Below are positions 11,515 through 19,454 of a DNA stretch of 64,000 nucleotides, one piece after another. The notes under the pieces are model-generated. The model did no database searches, was not told the DNA's origin, and saw nothing but the letters and a program-made list of their open reading frames with translations. This DNA is from PALSA-607 sp963737705 (lineage in GTDB: Bacteria; Actinomycetota; Actinomycetes; Acidothermales; Acidothermaceae), in contig CAVTTP010000005.1 of the NCBI GenBank assembly GCA_963737705.1, forward strand, positions 248,001 to 312,000, read 5' to 3'. The first letter of the stretch is position 1. Each line of letters starts with the position of its first letter. The translations under genes were made by a program, and so were the position numbers.

Positions 11515-12399
11515 CTATTGGGTTTCGAGCACGACCGAGCGGCTGAGGTTTCGAGGTCGGTCAGGGTCGAGTCCAGCAGCCTCAGCGAGCTGAACAGCCA
11601 GCAGCTGCACGCGGACGAGATCGGCGACCGGGTCGAGTTCGTCACAGATCAGGGTCGCTCCCGTGGCTGTGATGTCGTCAACGAGTCCACGAACGGGCGG
11701 CCCGAAAATCCACACGACGCGTCCCGGCTCGGCGATCGAGATTGGCCCATGCCGGTATTCCATCTGCGGATATGCCTCGGTCCATGCCTGCGCGCTCTCC
11801 CGCATCTTCAACGCAGCTTCCTTGGCCACGCCATGAGCCCAGCCCTGGCCGAGAAATGTGAACTGTCGTGCACCGTCGAGTGCGGGATCGTGCCGAGTCG
11901 ATAGAACCTGCTCAGCCTGAGCGATGACTCCAGCGAGTTGCTCGCCCAGAGACGCCCGCAGGAGCATCAACACGGTCGTCGCGAACACCGTCTGCACGAC
12001 CGCCTGCTCATCGGCAAAGTCGAGCACGATCGACTGATCGGCAGCGGCAACAACCGGACTCGAAGCGTCGGCGGTGATCGTGGTGGTCGGAAACGAAACC
12101 GCCGCAACTGCCGACAACACTTCTGTGGTGGTCCCCGATCGGGTGATGGCTACCAAACGGTCATAGCTGCGGTTCAACGGCAGGTCCGCAGCAGCGAAGT
12201 AGTCGGTTTCACCGTGGCCCAGCGATTCGCGCAAGGTCGCATACGCCTCGGCCATGTACCAGGAGGTGCCGCAACCGATGACGGCAACACGCTCGCCAGG
12301 TCGCGGCAGCGCAGTGCTTACCGATGGCGCGATCGAGATCGCACTCGTCCACGATTCGGGCTGACGGCGAATTTCACTGCTGACGTGCGGCATCTGCAT
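11515..12399 (-). CDS. SIS-domain sugar-phosphate isomerase/deaminase
   Basis: Two SIS domains, as in the isomerase half of GlmS and in AgaS, are visible: VIGCGTSWYMAEAYA and the serine-rich loop AITRSGTTTEV in the first, and FLGQGWAHGVAKEAALKMRES in the second, with EYRHGPIS near the end. The likely action is ketose-aldose isomerisation or deamination of a sugar phosphate. Start ATG 12399 (or 12393) overlaps the PfkB stop by about 20-26 nt. At 294 residues it is somewhat shorter than AgaS. The pairing with PfkB and class II aldolase suggests galactosamine, tagatose or sulfosugar catabolism. Confidence 0.85.
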   Translation of the reverse strand: MQMPHVSSEIRRQPESWTSAISIAPSVSTALPRPGERVAVIGCGTSWYMAEAYATLRESLGHGETDYFAAADLPLNRSYDRLVAITRSGTTTEVLSAVAAVSFPTTTITADASSPVVAAADQSIVLDFADEQAVVQTVFATTVLMLLRASLGEQLAGVIAQAEQVLSTRHDPALDGARQFTFLGQGWAHGVAKEAALKMRESAQAWTEAYPQMEYRHGPISIAEPGRVVWIFGPPVRGLVDDITATGATLICDELDPVADLVRVQLLAVQLAEAAGLDPDRPRNLSRSVVLETQ

Positions 12400-13366
12400 C
12401 CTCAGTGGTCAAAACACGATGATCGACCGTCGCTTGCACAAGTTGATCGATGGTCGGTTGCCCCGCCGTACCACCGATTGCGGACGTCGACAGCGCACCG
12501 GCGAGCACCGCGCGCCGCAGGCATTCCGCCGCAGGCAATCCGCGCAGGAGCGAATCGAGATAGGCAGCTGCGAAGGTGTCGCCGGCTCCAGTCGTGTCGA
12601 CAGCTTCGACCGGGTTGCCCGCATCGTGAACCCGCGAGCCATCAGGGTTTACCTGCAGAGCGCCGTTTCGGCCGTCGGTGATGACAACGACAGGCCCGCG
12701 CGAGGCCAACAACAAGCCAGCCGCCGCAACGTCCTCGAAGGTCTGGCCCGCAATTCGGCCCGCGATTGCCAGCGTCTCCGACCGGTTCGGCAAGAACACG
12801 TCGAGGTGCGCCAGCAACTCCTGCACTCCCACCCATCGCTGCGCAGGATCGAAGTTCGGGTCAAGCGATGTGCTAAGACCCAGTGTGTGCGCACGCTCGA
12901 AGACGGCAGCCAGCCCGGCGCCCAGGGTGGGCTGAAGAAACAGCGACGAAACGTGCAGATGCCGCGCTCCATCGGCAACTGCACCCTCGAGCGCCGCCAT
13001 CGCGTGATCGACGGACAAGGCCGCGATTGTGCCAGGGAATGTAAGAACAGCACGCTCTTGACCTTGCGACAGGACGACGGTCAGGCCGGTCGGTCGATCC
13101 GGGTCCTTGATGACGGCCTGGGTATCAACCCCCTGTGCGGTGAGCAACCCGACCACGATGTCGCCGAAGTTGTCGTCGCCGATCAGCGCCCCGAGTCGGG
13201 TTGGTCGCCCGAGCCGGGCGAGTGCGTGCGCCATGATCGCCGCCGAGCCGCCCAAAACAAGCGTCGCTGCGTCAAGCAGCTGCTCGGCCTGACCGAATCG
13301 GGGCACGACATCGCCACGCAACACCAGGTCGGGGTTCAAGTCGCCGAGCACCAGGACGTCGATCAC
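12374..13366 (-). CDS. PfkB/ribokinase-family carbohydrate kinase
   Basis: The ribokinase fold is clear: N-terminal LGDLNPDLVLRGD, substrate-side GGSAAIMAHALARLG, the DPNFDPAQRW segment and the catalytic DTTGAGDTFAAAYL with its base aspartate. It phosphorylates a sugar or sugar phosphate in the cytoplasm with ATP. The 330-residue length is normal. It is first in the minus-strand operon kinase-isomerase-aldolase and is divergent from the GH4 glycosidase across 96 bp. The GTG start at 13366 fits the family N-terminus. Confidence 0.9.
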   Translation of the reverse strand: MIDVLVLGDLNPDLVLRGDVVPRFGQAEQLLDAATLVLGGSAAIMAHALARLGRPTRLGALIGDDNFGDIVVGLLTAQGVDTQAVIKDPDRPTGLTVVLSQGQERAVLTFPGTIAALSVDHAMAALEGAVADGARHLHVSSLFLQPTLGAGLAAVFERAHTLGLSTSLDPNFDPAQRWVGVQELLAHLDVFLPNRSETLAIAGRIAGQTFEDVAAAGLLLASRGPVVVITDGRNGALQVNPDGSRVHDAGNPVEAVDTTGAGDTFAAAYLDSLLRGLPAAECLRRAVLAGALSTSAIGGTAGQPTIDQLVQATVDHRVLTTEDADAARQQ

Positions 13367-13462
13367 GGCCCGAGTCTGCTAGCTGGGACAACAAAAGTCC
13401 AGAGACAATCACTTACGCTGCGCAAGCTTGCTCATTTGCGGCACTTTTGAAATGCTGCCCGC

Positions 13463-14758
13463 GTGACAACGATCTGCTTCGTAGGGGCCGGCAGCGCCGA
13501 GTTCACACGTCAACTGCTGCGCGACTTGCTCAGCTTCCCCGACATCGGCGAACTCACGCTGATGATGCACGACGTCGATCCGCAGCGGCTGGTTCTGGCT
13601 GAACAACTTGCGCGAATCGCCGTGGCGCATCATCACCGGCCGGCCGTTGTTCTCGGATCCGCAGACAGGCGAGCGGCGTTGCGCGGCGCCGACTTCGTCA
13701 TCAACACCGTCAGCATTGGCGGCCACCAGGCAACGCTGACGGATTTCGACATACCGGAGCGTTTCGGCGTCCGCCAAACAATCGCTGACACGCTTGGGGT
13801 CGGCGGGATCTTCCGCGGGCTGCGAACTTTTGGCTTCCTCCGCGACTTGGCGCAAGACATGAGCGAGGTCTGCCCGCAGGCATGGCTGCTGAACTACACG
13901 AACCCGATGGCCATGAACATCGGCTACCTCTCCGTCGCATTTCCGGATCTCAAGGTGCTCGGCCTGTGCCACTCGGTGTACTGGACGATCCACGATCTGA
14001 GCGAACTCATCGGCGTCCCGTTCGACGAGGTCACCTTCCGCAGCGCCGGTGTCAACCATCAGGCCTGGGTGCTCGAGTGGCAGCACGACGGCCGCGACCT
14101 CTACCCCGCGCTCGACGCGCGCATCGCCGCAGACCCTGAGCTACAGCGGCGGGTGCGGGTCGACATGTACCGCAGATTGGGCTTCTACCCGACAGAGACG
14201 AGCGAGCATTCCGCGGAGTACGTACCTTGGTACCTGCACGACGACGCGGAGATCGCGCGACTGCGCATACCGGTACGCGACTACGTTGGCATCAGCGCGC
14301 GAAACGCCGCAGAGATCGAGCAACTCATCCCCCAGGCCGCCGCTGGCGACTACGTCGAGCCCGAGGAAGACGCGGCGGAGTACGCCCCGCAGGTGATTCA
14401 CAGCCTCGTTACCGGCCAGCGTCGCGAGATCCAGGTCAACGTCGCGAACCGAGGCCTGATCAGCAACCTTCCGGACGGCGCGCCGGTTGAGGTGCCCTGC
14501 CGAATCGACGGAACTGGCGTGAATCCCGTCGCGGTCGGTGCGTTGCCACCACAGTGTGCGGCGCTGAACCACGCGTTTCTTGCTGTCGCAGAGCTGACTG
14601 TGCGGGCGTTTACGGAGGGTCGGCCCGATCACATCAGGCACGCGCTTATGGTCGACCCGAACACGTCCGCCACGCTGTCGCCTGGTCGCATCTTCGAGCT
14701 AGCTGACGCGATGGTCGAGGCGCATCGCGAGCGGCTCCCTGAGACGCTGCGCCGATAG
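13463..14758 (+). CDS. glycoside hydrolase family 4 protein (alpha-galactosidase/alpha-glucosidase type)
   Basis: This NAD- and metal-dependent glycosidase of the GH4 family has 431 residues. Visible are the Rossmann start ICFVGAGSAEFT, NTVSIGGH, DTLGVGGIFRG, LNYTNPMAMN, the metal-binding Cys in GLCHSV and the His in NHQAW. The CHSV signature is closest to MelA/AglA-type enzymes rather than the CN-type 6-phospho-beta-glucosidases (compare the second GH4 in this window). It probably releases the sugar that the adjacent importer brings in. A related NAD-dependent family acts on sulfoquinovosides, so that substrate is not excluded. Start GTG 13463; neighbours are PfkB (divergent) and DeoR (convergent). 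Confidence 0.88.
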   Translation: MTTICFVGAGSAEFTRQLLRDLLSFPDIGELTLMMHDVDPQRLVLAEQLARIAVAHHHRPAVVLGSADRRAALRGADFVINTVSIGGHQATLTDFDIPERFGVRQTIADTLGVGGIFRGLRTFGFLRDLAQDMSEVCPQAWLLNYTNPMAMNIGYLSVAFPDLKVLGLCHSVYWTIHDLSELIGVPFDEVTFRSAGVNHQAWVLEWQHDGRDLYPALDARIAADPELQRRVRVDMYRRLGFYPTETSEHSAEYVPWYLHDDAEIARLRIPVRDYVGISARNAAEIEQLIPQAAAGDYVEPEEDAAEYAPQVIHSLVTGQRREIQVNVANRGLISNLPDGAPVEVPCRIDGTGVNPVAVGALPPQCAALNHAFLAVAELTVRAFTEGRPDHIRHALMVDPNTSATLSPGRIFELADAMVEAHRERLPETLRR

Positions 14759-14782
14759 TCTGCAGACGCTCAGTCGCCCAGG

Positions 14783-14834
14783 GACTCAGGACTCAGGGGC
14801 TAGGATTCTGGGACTCAGACAGCATGCCGACTCA
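14783..14834. repeat. four copies of GACTCAG after the GH4 gene
   Basis: GACTCAG occurs at 14783-14789, 14790-14796 (head to tail), 14812-14818 and 14828-14834, in the 90-bp gap between the convergent GH4 and DeoR genes. There is no hairpin with a T-run. Its role is unknown; it resembles other short repeats at gene ends in this window. Confidence 0.7.
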
Positions 14835-14848
14835 GGCAGCGTGCAGGC

Positions 14849-15616
14849 TCAGACCTCGGCCCGATGAACGCGTAGTCCGGCGCGCTCGAGATCGGCGACG
14901 TCACTGTCTTTCACGTCTGAGTCGGTGACCAGATCCGAGACGACGCTGATCTCGCTGATACGAGCGAAGCCGCGACGACCGATCTTCGTCGAGTCGGCGA
15001 CGACAATCACCCGCTCAGCAGCCCGAAGCAGGCAGCGATTGGTCTGCGCTTCGACTTCGTGATGGGTGGTCAGCCCGGCCGTCACGTTGACGCCGTCGAC
15101 GCCGATGATGGCGACCTCGATGTTGATGTTCATCAGCGTCAACTCGGCAAGTGGACCTACCAGCTCGTAGGACTCCGACCGCGCGCTGCCGCCACACACC
15201 ACGAGGTCGATGTTCGATCGGACGGCCAACTCGGAGGCGATGTTGAGCGCGTTTGTCACGACCCGAAGGCCGGGACGCGTGGCCAGCGCCCTGGCGACCT
15301 CAGTCGTCGTTGAGCCACCGTTCAGGCCGACCGAGCTGACTTCAGGCCCCAGTAGCTGCACCGCACACTTGGCGATCGCCCTTTTGGCATCGTGTCGCTG
15401 ACCGCCGCGATAGCGCATCGGCAGCTCGTACAGCACACCCGATGCGACGGCGCCGCCGTGGGTACGGCTGAGCAGCTGCTGGCTCTCCAGTAGCTGGAGG
15501 TCGCGGCGCACCGAGGCCTGGGAGACCTCGAGCTGCGCCGCGAGTTCGGGCACGCTGACCGATGCCTGCCTGTTCAAACGCTCAAGAATGAGCCCGAGCC
15601 GATCCTGTTGGCGCAT
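14849..15616 (-). CDS. DeoR-family transcriptional regulator
   Basis: The N-terminal helix-turn-helix (QASVSVPELAAQLEVSQASVRRDL, read in two parts) and the DeoR sensor domain (GGSTTTEVARAL, VVADSTKIGRRGF) make 255 residues, the normal size. ATG 15616 matches the family N-terminus MRQQDRL; GTG 15625 is an alternative. DeoR proteins usually repress sugar operons and respond to a phosphorylated intermediate. It is divergent from the ABC importer and convergent with GH4, so both are likely targets; the phased TTTCG repeats in the divergent spacer are candidate sites. Confidence 0.93.
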   Translation of the reverse strand: MRQQDRLGLILERLNRQASVSVPELAAQLEVSQASVRRDLQLLESQQLLSRTHGGAVASGVLYELPMRYRGGQRHDAKRAIAKCAVQLLGPEVSSVGLNGGSTTTEVARALATRPGLRVVTNALNIASELAVRSNIDLVVCGGSARSESYELVGPLAELTLMNINIEVAIIGVDGVNVTAGLTTHHEVEAQTNRCLLRAAERVIVVADSTKIGRRGFARISEISVVSDLVTDSDVKDSDVADLERAGLRVHRAEV

Positions 15617-15670
15617 AGCGTGCACGTTACGCGCAAAGGCCGCCGCGATACAGCAATAGGCGGCTGCTGC

Positions 15671-15696
15671 TTTCGGTGCGTTTCGAGCGTGTTTCG
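15671..15696. promoter_or_regulatory. three helically phased TTTCG repeats, candidate DeoR operator
   Basis: TTTCG occurs at 15671-15675, 15681-15685 and 15692-15696, that is every 10-11 bp on one face of the helix, in the 178-bp spacer between the DeoR gene and the importer. DeoR-family repressors such as GlpR and SugR bind short direct repeats of this kind. A TTGACC element (about 15720) lies downstream. Assignment is inference. Confidence 0.4.
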
Positions 15697-15794
15697 GCTT
15701 GATCTCGGCCCTCAGAGACCTTGACCATGCCTGCGCAAACGTGCAACTCTGCACATCTACAGCGATCGAATGTGCGCGAATGAAGGAGTCCTTG

Positions 15795-17114
15795 ATGGAA
15801 CGGATCGGTACTCGCACCCGGGTTATCGCCAGTGCAACCGTGCTGCTCGTAGCCCTCGGCGCGTGTAGTTCCAAGTCCTCAGGGTCCTCAGGCGCGGCCG
15901 CGTCGTCTGGCGGTGCGCAGGCCAACGGCTCGACCGCCATCACGCTCTCGCATGGATACACCGACGTCGAAGCCAAGGAGATCCAGGCGCAGGCCGACCA
16001 GTGGAACAAGCTGAACCCGACCGAGAAGGTGTCGCTGGTCTTCAACGGCGGCAACGACGGCGCGTTGCAGAAGACCATCGCCGGATTCACTGCCGGCAAC
16101 TTCCCGGACGCTGCCTATGAGTACGGGTCATCAGCTGCGCAGCTCGCCAAGCAACCGAAGCTCGTCGACCTGACCAGCGACGTCGCAGCGACAGCGTTCG
16201 ATTGGAACGATTTCTACCCCTCGGAGCGCACTGCAGCCACGGTCGATGGCAAGGTCGTCGGGGTGCCCGCTCTGGTCGATAACCTCAGCCTGGTCTACAA
16301 CAAGAAGCTGTTCGCCGCCGCCGGCGTAGCAGAGCCCACCAACGACTGGACGTGGCAAGACTTCGAGGCGGCCGCGAAGAAGTTGACGGATTCTTCCAAG
16401 CAGCAGTTCGGCTGGGCGTACGTCAATGACGGCAGTGAAGACACGGTCTGGCGCTATCTCGCGCTCCTGTGGCAGGCCGGTGGCGACTTGCTGACACCCG
16501 ACAACAAAGCACCCGCGTTCGACTCCGCAGCAGGGCTCGCCGCATTGCAACTGCTGCAGCAGATGGGCGTCACCGACAAGTCTGTCTACCTCGACAGCGG
16601 CAACGACAACTACCTGAATCTCTTCAACAGCGGCAAAATCGCCATGTTGTGGACTGGCCCGTGGGACCTTTCGAGCATCAACTCCGATGTCTCGTACGGA
16701 GTGACCTTCCTGCCGGGCGACAATGGCGATCACGAGACAATCTCAGGGCCTGACCTGTACATGCTTTTCGACCACTCCAGTGCGCGGGCGGCAACCGCGC
16801 TGAAATTTGTGCAATGGCTGACCTCGCCTGCGGTGAACCTGCAGTTTGCGATCGCCACCGGAGACCTGCCGCTGCGGCAGTCGGAGACGACACTTCCGGA
16901 CTACGCGAAGTTCTTGTCGACGTATCCGTCCGACAAGGTATTCGTCGATAACCTGAACAACGTGAAGCACGTGCGGCCCAACATCACGTCGTACGCGCAA
17001 GTCTCTACGGCCATTGGCCAGATGGTTCAAGCGGTGTTACTGGGCCAGAAGCAGCCGCAGGCGGCCCTCGACGCAGCCAAGTCCCAAGTTGAGAGCGCTC
17101 TGGCGGGTCAATGA
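15795..17114 (+). CDS. ABC sugar transporter, extracellular solute-binding lipoprotein
   Basis: A lipoprotein signal peptide with lipobox ALGACSS leads into a family 1 solute-binding protein fold (NGGNDGALQKTIAGF, DLSLVYNKKLF-like segment, ALLWQAGGD, IAMLWTGPWD). Start ATG 15795 has GAAGGAG 6 nt upstream; the longer frame upstream is not coding. It captures a sugar outside the membrane for the two permeases that follow, overlapping the first by ATGA. About 440 residues is normal for the family. Confidence 0.93.
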   Translation: MERIGTRTRVIASATVLLVALGACSSKSSGSSGAAASSGGAQANGSTAITLSHGYTDVEAKEIQAQADQWNKLNPTEKVSLVFNGGNDGALQKTIAGFTAGNFPDAAYEYGSSAAQLAKQPKLVDLTSDVAATAFDWNDFYPSERTAATVDGKVVGVPALVDNLSLVYNKKLFAAAGVAEPTNDWTWQDFEAAAKKLTDSSKQQFGWAYVNDGSEDTVWRYLALLWQAGGDLLTPDNKAPAFDSAAGLAALQLLQQMGVTDKSVYLDSGNDNYLNLFNSGKIAMLWTGPWDLSSINSDVSYGVTFLPGDNGDHETISGPDLYMLFDHSSARAATALKFVQWLTSPAVNLQFAIATGDLPLRQSETTLPDYAKFLSTYPSDKVFVDNLNNVKHVRPNITSYAQVSTAIGQMVQAVLLGQKQPQAALDAAKSQVESALAGQ

Positions 17115-18076
17115 GCCAAGCAATTCGGCTACCGTCCCGCCGATCAGCGGGCGCACGCCGAGCGGCGATCCTGCCGTCGTCAGCCCGTCGACGCGATCCG
17201 CGTAGACGGGCTGACCAGTTCGCGGGCTGGGGCATGATCAGCCCGAGCGTGCTGCTGCTTGCCGTGTTCGGGATGGTCCCCGTCGTGTGGGCGTTCGTCT
17301 TGTCGTTCCAGCGAAATGACTTGCAGACGCCTGCGCGATGGGTGGGCTTGCACAACTATCAGGAACTGATTCACGATCCGATCTTTCGTGACTCGATTCG
17401 CCACACGATCGTCTACACCTTGCTCTTCGTGCCCATCACGCTGGTGCTCTCGCTGGTTGTCGCTGGTGCACTGAATCGCAAGATCCGATTCATCACGCTG
17501 TATCGCCTGGCGGTATTCGTACCCGTGGTCACCTCGACCGTCGCGACGGGGGTGATCTTCACCTGGCTGCTCGATCCGCAATACGGGATCGTCAACGCAA
17601 CGCTGCACAAAGTCGGGCTTCCCACATCGGGCTTCTTCTCCTCGCCCCACGACGCCCTGTTCGCCGTCGTGGCCATGACCGTGTGGGGCTGGGTCGGCTT
17701 CGGCGCGTTGATCTTCCTGGCTGGTCTGCAATCCGTGCCTCGCGAACTGATCGAAGCGGCACAGATCGACGGGTGCTCCAAGACAACCGCGTTTTGGCGA
17801 ATCCAAGTGCCATTGCTCCGGCCGGTCTCCGCCTTCTTGGTGGTCTGGCTCACCATCAACGCCCTCCAACTGTTCGACGAGGTTTACGTCACCACCAAAG
17901 GCGGCCCGCTCGACTCAACAACAGTCGTCGTCTACTACCTCTACCAACAGGCATTCGCCTACTTCCACGCCGGCTACGCCGCCGCGATCGCTGTCGTCCT
18001 GTTCGTGGCAATTGCCATCGTCACGGTCGTGCAGTTGAGGCTTGCGCGTGATCCTGCCGCGAAGGCCGACGCATGA
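17111..18076 (+). CDS. ABC sugar transporter permease (MalF-like)
   Basis: A basic N-terminus is followed by six hydrophobic segments and the EAA loop (LIEAAQIDGCSKTTAFW) that contacts the ATPase. It forms the membrane channel with the next gene, to which it is joined by a 4-nt overlap. No ATP-binding subunit is encoded nearby, so a shared MsiK/UgpC-type ATPase encoded elsewhere is expected, as is common in actinobacteria. Confidence 0.93.
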   Translation: MSQAIRLPSRRSAGARRAAILPSSARRRDPRRRADQFAGWGMISPSVLLLAVFGMVPVVWAFVLSFQRNDLQTPARWVGLHNYQELIHDPIFRDSIRHTIVYTLLFVPITLVLSLVVAGALNRKIRFITLYRLAVFVPVVTSTVATGVIFTWLLDPQYGIVNATLHKVGLPTSGFFSSPHDALFAVVAMTVWGWVGFGALIFLAGLQSVPRELIEAAQIDGCSKTTAFWRIQVPLLRPVSAFLVVWLTINALQLFDEVYVTTKGGPLDSTTVVVYYLYQQAFAYFHAGYAAAIAVVLFVAIAIVTVVQLRLARDPAAKADA

Positions 18077-18897
18077 CGACTCTCGCCCGGAGCAGGCGAC
18101 CGTCGCCGTGGCATCTGGTGCTCGCCCCACTTGCGGCGCTGATGCTCGTGCCGCTGGTGTGGATGCTCATCACGAGCCTGTCGACCGAGGCCGAGACACG
18201 CCAGTTTCCGCCCGGACTCCCATCGACGCTGCGGTGGGGCAACTTCCGGCAGGCTTGGGACCAGGCACCATTCGGTCACTGGCTGCTCAACAGCGCAGTG
18301 GTGTCGGGGACCTGCGTCATCAGCAACCTGCTCCTGTGCAGCCTTGCTGGCTATGCGTTCGCCCGCATCAACTTCGCCGGCCGCCAGCTCGCGTTCTTTG
18401 CGATGCTCGCAACGTTGATGGTGCCGTTCCAAGTCGTGATGATTCCGACATTGCTGATCGTCAAGCATCTCGGTTTGGTCGACACGTTGCCCGCGTTGAT
18501 CGTGCCGAACCTGGTCACGCCGTTTGGGATCTATCTGCTCCGCCAGTTCTTCCTGAGCCTGCCAGTCGAACTGGAAGACGCTGCGATGATCGACGGCGCC
18601 GGGAGAGTCCGCGTGCTTACCCGGATCTTGCTGCCGCTCATGGGACCACCGTTGACGACTGTCGCAGTGCTCACCTTTCTCTCCGTATGGAACGACTTCC
18701 TCTGGCCGCTCGTGGTCACGTCAACACCAAGCACCATGACCGTGCAGCTCGGGCTAGCAACCTTCCAGAGTGCCCACTTCACCAACTGGCCGCTGCTCAT
18801 GGCCGGCACGTTGATGAGTCAGCTACCCGTGTTGTTTCTGTTCGTGATCGGGCAGCGCTACTTCGTCAGCTCGATTGCCACCACCGGCCTGAAGTAG
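18073..18897 (+). CDS. ABC sugar transporter permease (MalG-like)
   Basis: This six-helix permease of 274 residues has the EAA motif LEDAAMIDGAGRVRVL and a typical C-terminus (QRYFVSSIATTGLK). It is the partner of the preceding permease and the last gene of the importer operon, with ATGA overlap at its start. Confidence 0.93.
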   Translation: MTTLARSRRPSPWHLVLAPLAALMLVPLVWMLITSLSTEAETRQFPPGLPSTLRWGNFRQAWDQAPFGHWLLNSAVVSGTCVISNLLLCSLAGYAFARINFAGRQLAFFAMLATLMVPFQVVMIPTLLIVKHLGLVDTLPALIVPNLVTPFGIYLLRQFFLSLPVELEDAAMIDGAGRVRVLTRILLPLMGPPLTTVAVLTFLSVWNDFLWPLVVTSTPSTMTVQLGLATFQSAHFTNWPLLMAGTLMSQLPVLFLFVIGQRYFVSSIATTGLK

Positions 18898-18930
18898 CGC
18901 GCCTCTCGTCAGCGCGGACGACCTGCGGCA

Positions 18931-18975
18931 AGGTTGGCGCATGACAGGTTGGCGCATGACAGGTTGGCGCATGGC
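18931..18975 (+). repeat. three 15-bp tandem repeats carrying alternative start codons
   Basis: The unit AGGTTGGCGCATGAC occurs at 18931-18945 and 18946-18960, with a one-base variant at 18961-18975. Each copy holds an AGG and, 7 nt later, an in-frame ATG, so the repeat triplicates both the ribosome-binding site and the start of the following gene. Confidence 0.9.
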
Positions 18976-19393
18976 AGGACGTGCACGGATGTGGGTGTGG
19001 GGCGCCGCGATCGCCCTCGGAGTGGTGGGCATGGTCGCGATAGGACTGGTGATCGGTCGCGCAACGGCACCCGTCCACGACCCTGGCTTCGCGCAGGGAA
19101 ATGCCGCCGGGTACGCCGAGGGCGTCGCCGTGGGTCGATCGCTGCAGATCGGCGACACGGTTCCGAGTGGGTCGAAGGACGTCGCGAACACGGCGTTCCA
19201 GGCCGGCTACCGCGCCGGTGAAGCCGACGCCTTCGGCGCGTATGACGGCGGCTGGAAGCTCGGCGCTCCCTACGTCGTCATCCTCGGCAAAGGCGTCGCC
19301 GGCGCCGCCTACCGCTTCGTCGAGCGTGACGAGTTGACACCCGGGACTACTTACCAGCTATGTCCGGACGGCGCGAGCCTCTGTCACAACTAA
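18941..19393 (+). CDS. small membrane-anchored protein of unknown function
   Basis: I do not recognise this family. The product has an N-terminal transmembrane helix (WGAAIALGVVGMVAIGLVIG) and an outside part rich in Gly-Tyr-Ala motifs (GNAAGYAEGVAVG, FQAGYRAGEADAF), then YVVILGKGVAGAAYRF and two cysteines near the end (LCPDGASLCHN). Three in-frame ATGs (18941, 18956, 18971) sit in a tandem repeat, so the start is ambiguous. The stop TAA at 19391 lies inside another tandem repeat. It follows the sugar importer by 43 bp but a functional link is unproven. Confidence 0.65.
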   Translation: MTGWRMTGWRMAGRARMWVWGAAIALGVVGMVAIGLVIGRATAPVHDPGFAQGNAAGYAEGVAVGRSLQIGDTVPSGSKDVANTAFQAGYRAGEADAFGAYDGGWKLGAPYVVILGKGVAGAAYRFVERDELTPGTTYQLCPDGASLCHN

Positions 19394-19452
19394 CTGCGGG
19401 CCACAACTAACTGCGGGCCACAACTAACTGCGGGCCACAACTAACTGCGGGC
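19385..19452. repeat. four perfect 17-bp tandem repeats at a convergent gene junction
   Basis: The unit CACAACTAACTGCGGGC occurs four times (19385-19401, 19402-19418, 19419-19435, 19436-19452). The first copy contains the stop codon of the upstream gene. The array ends 2 bp before the stop codon of the convergent MFS gene. Because 17 is not a multiple of three, the TAA in successive copies falls in all three plus-strand frames. Confidence 0.95.
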
Positions 19453-19454
19453 AG

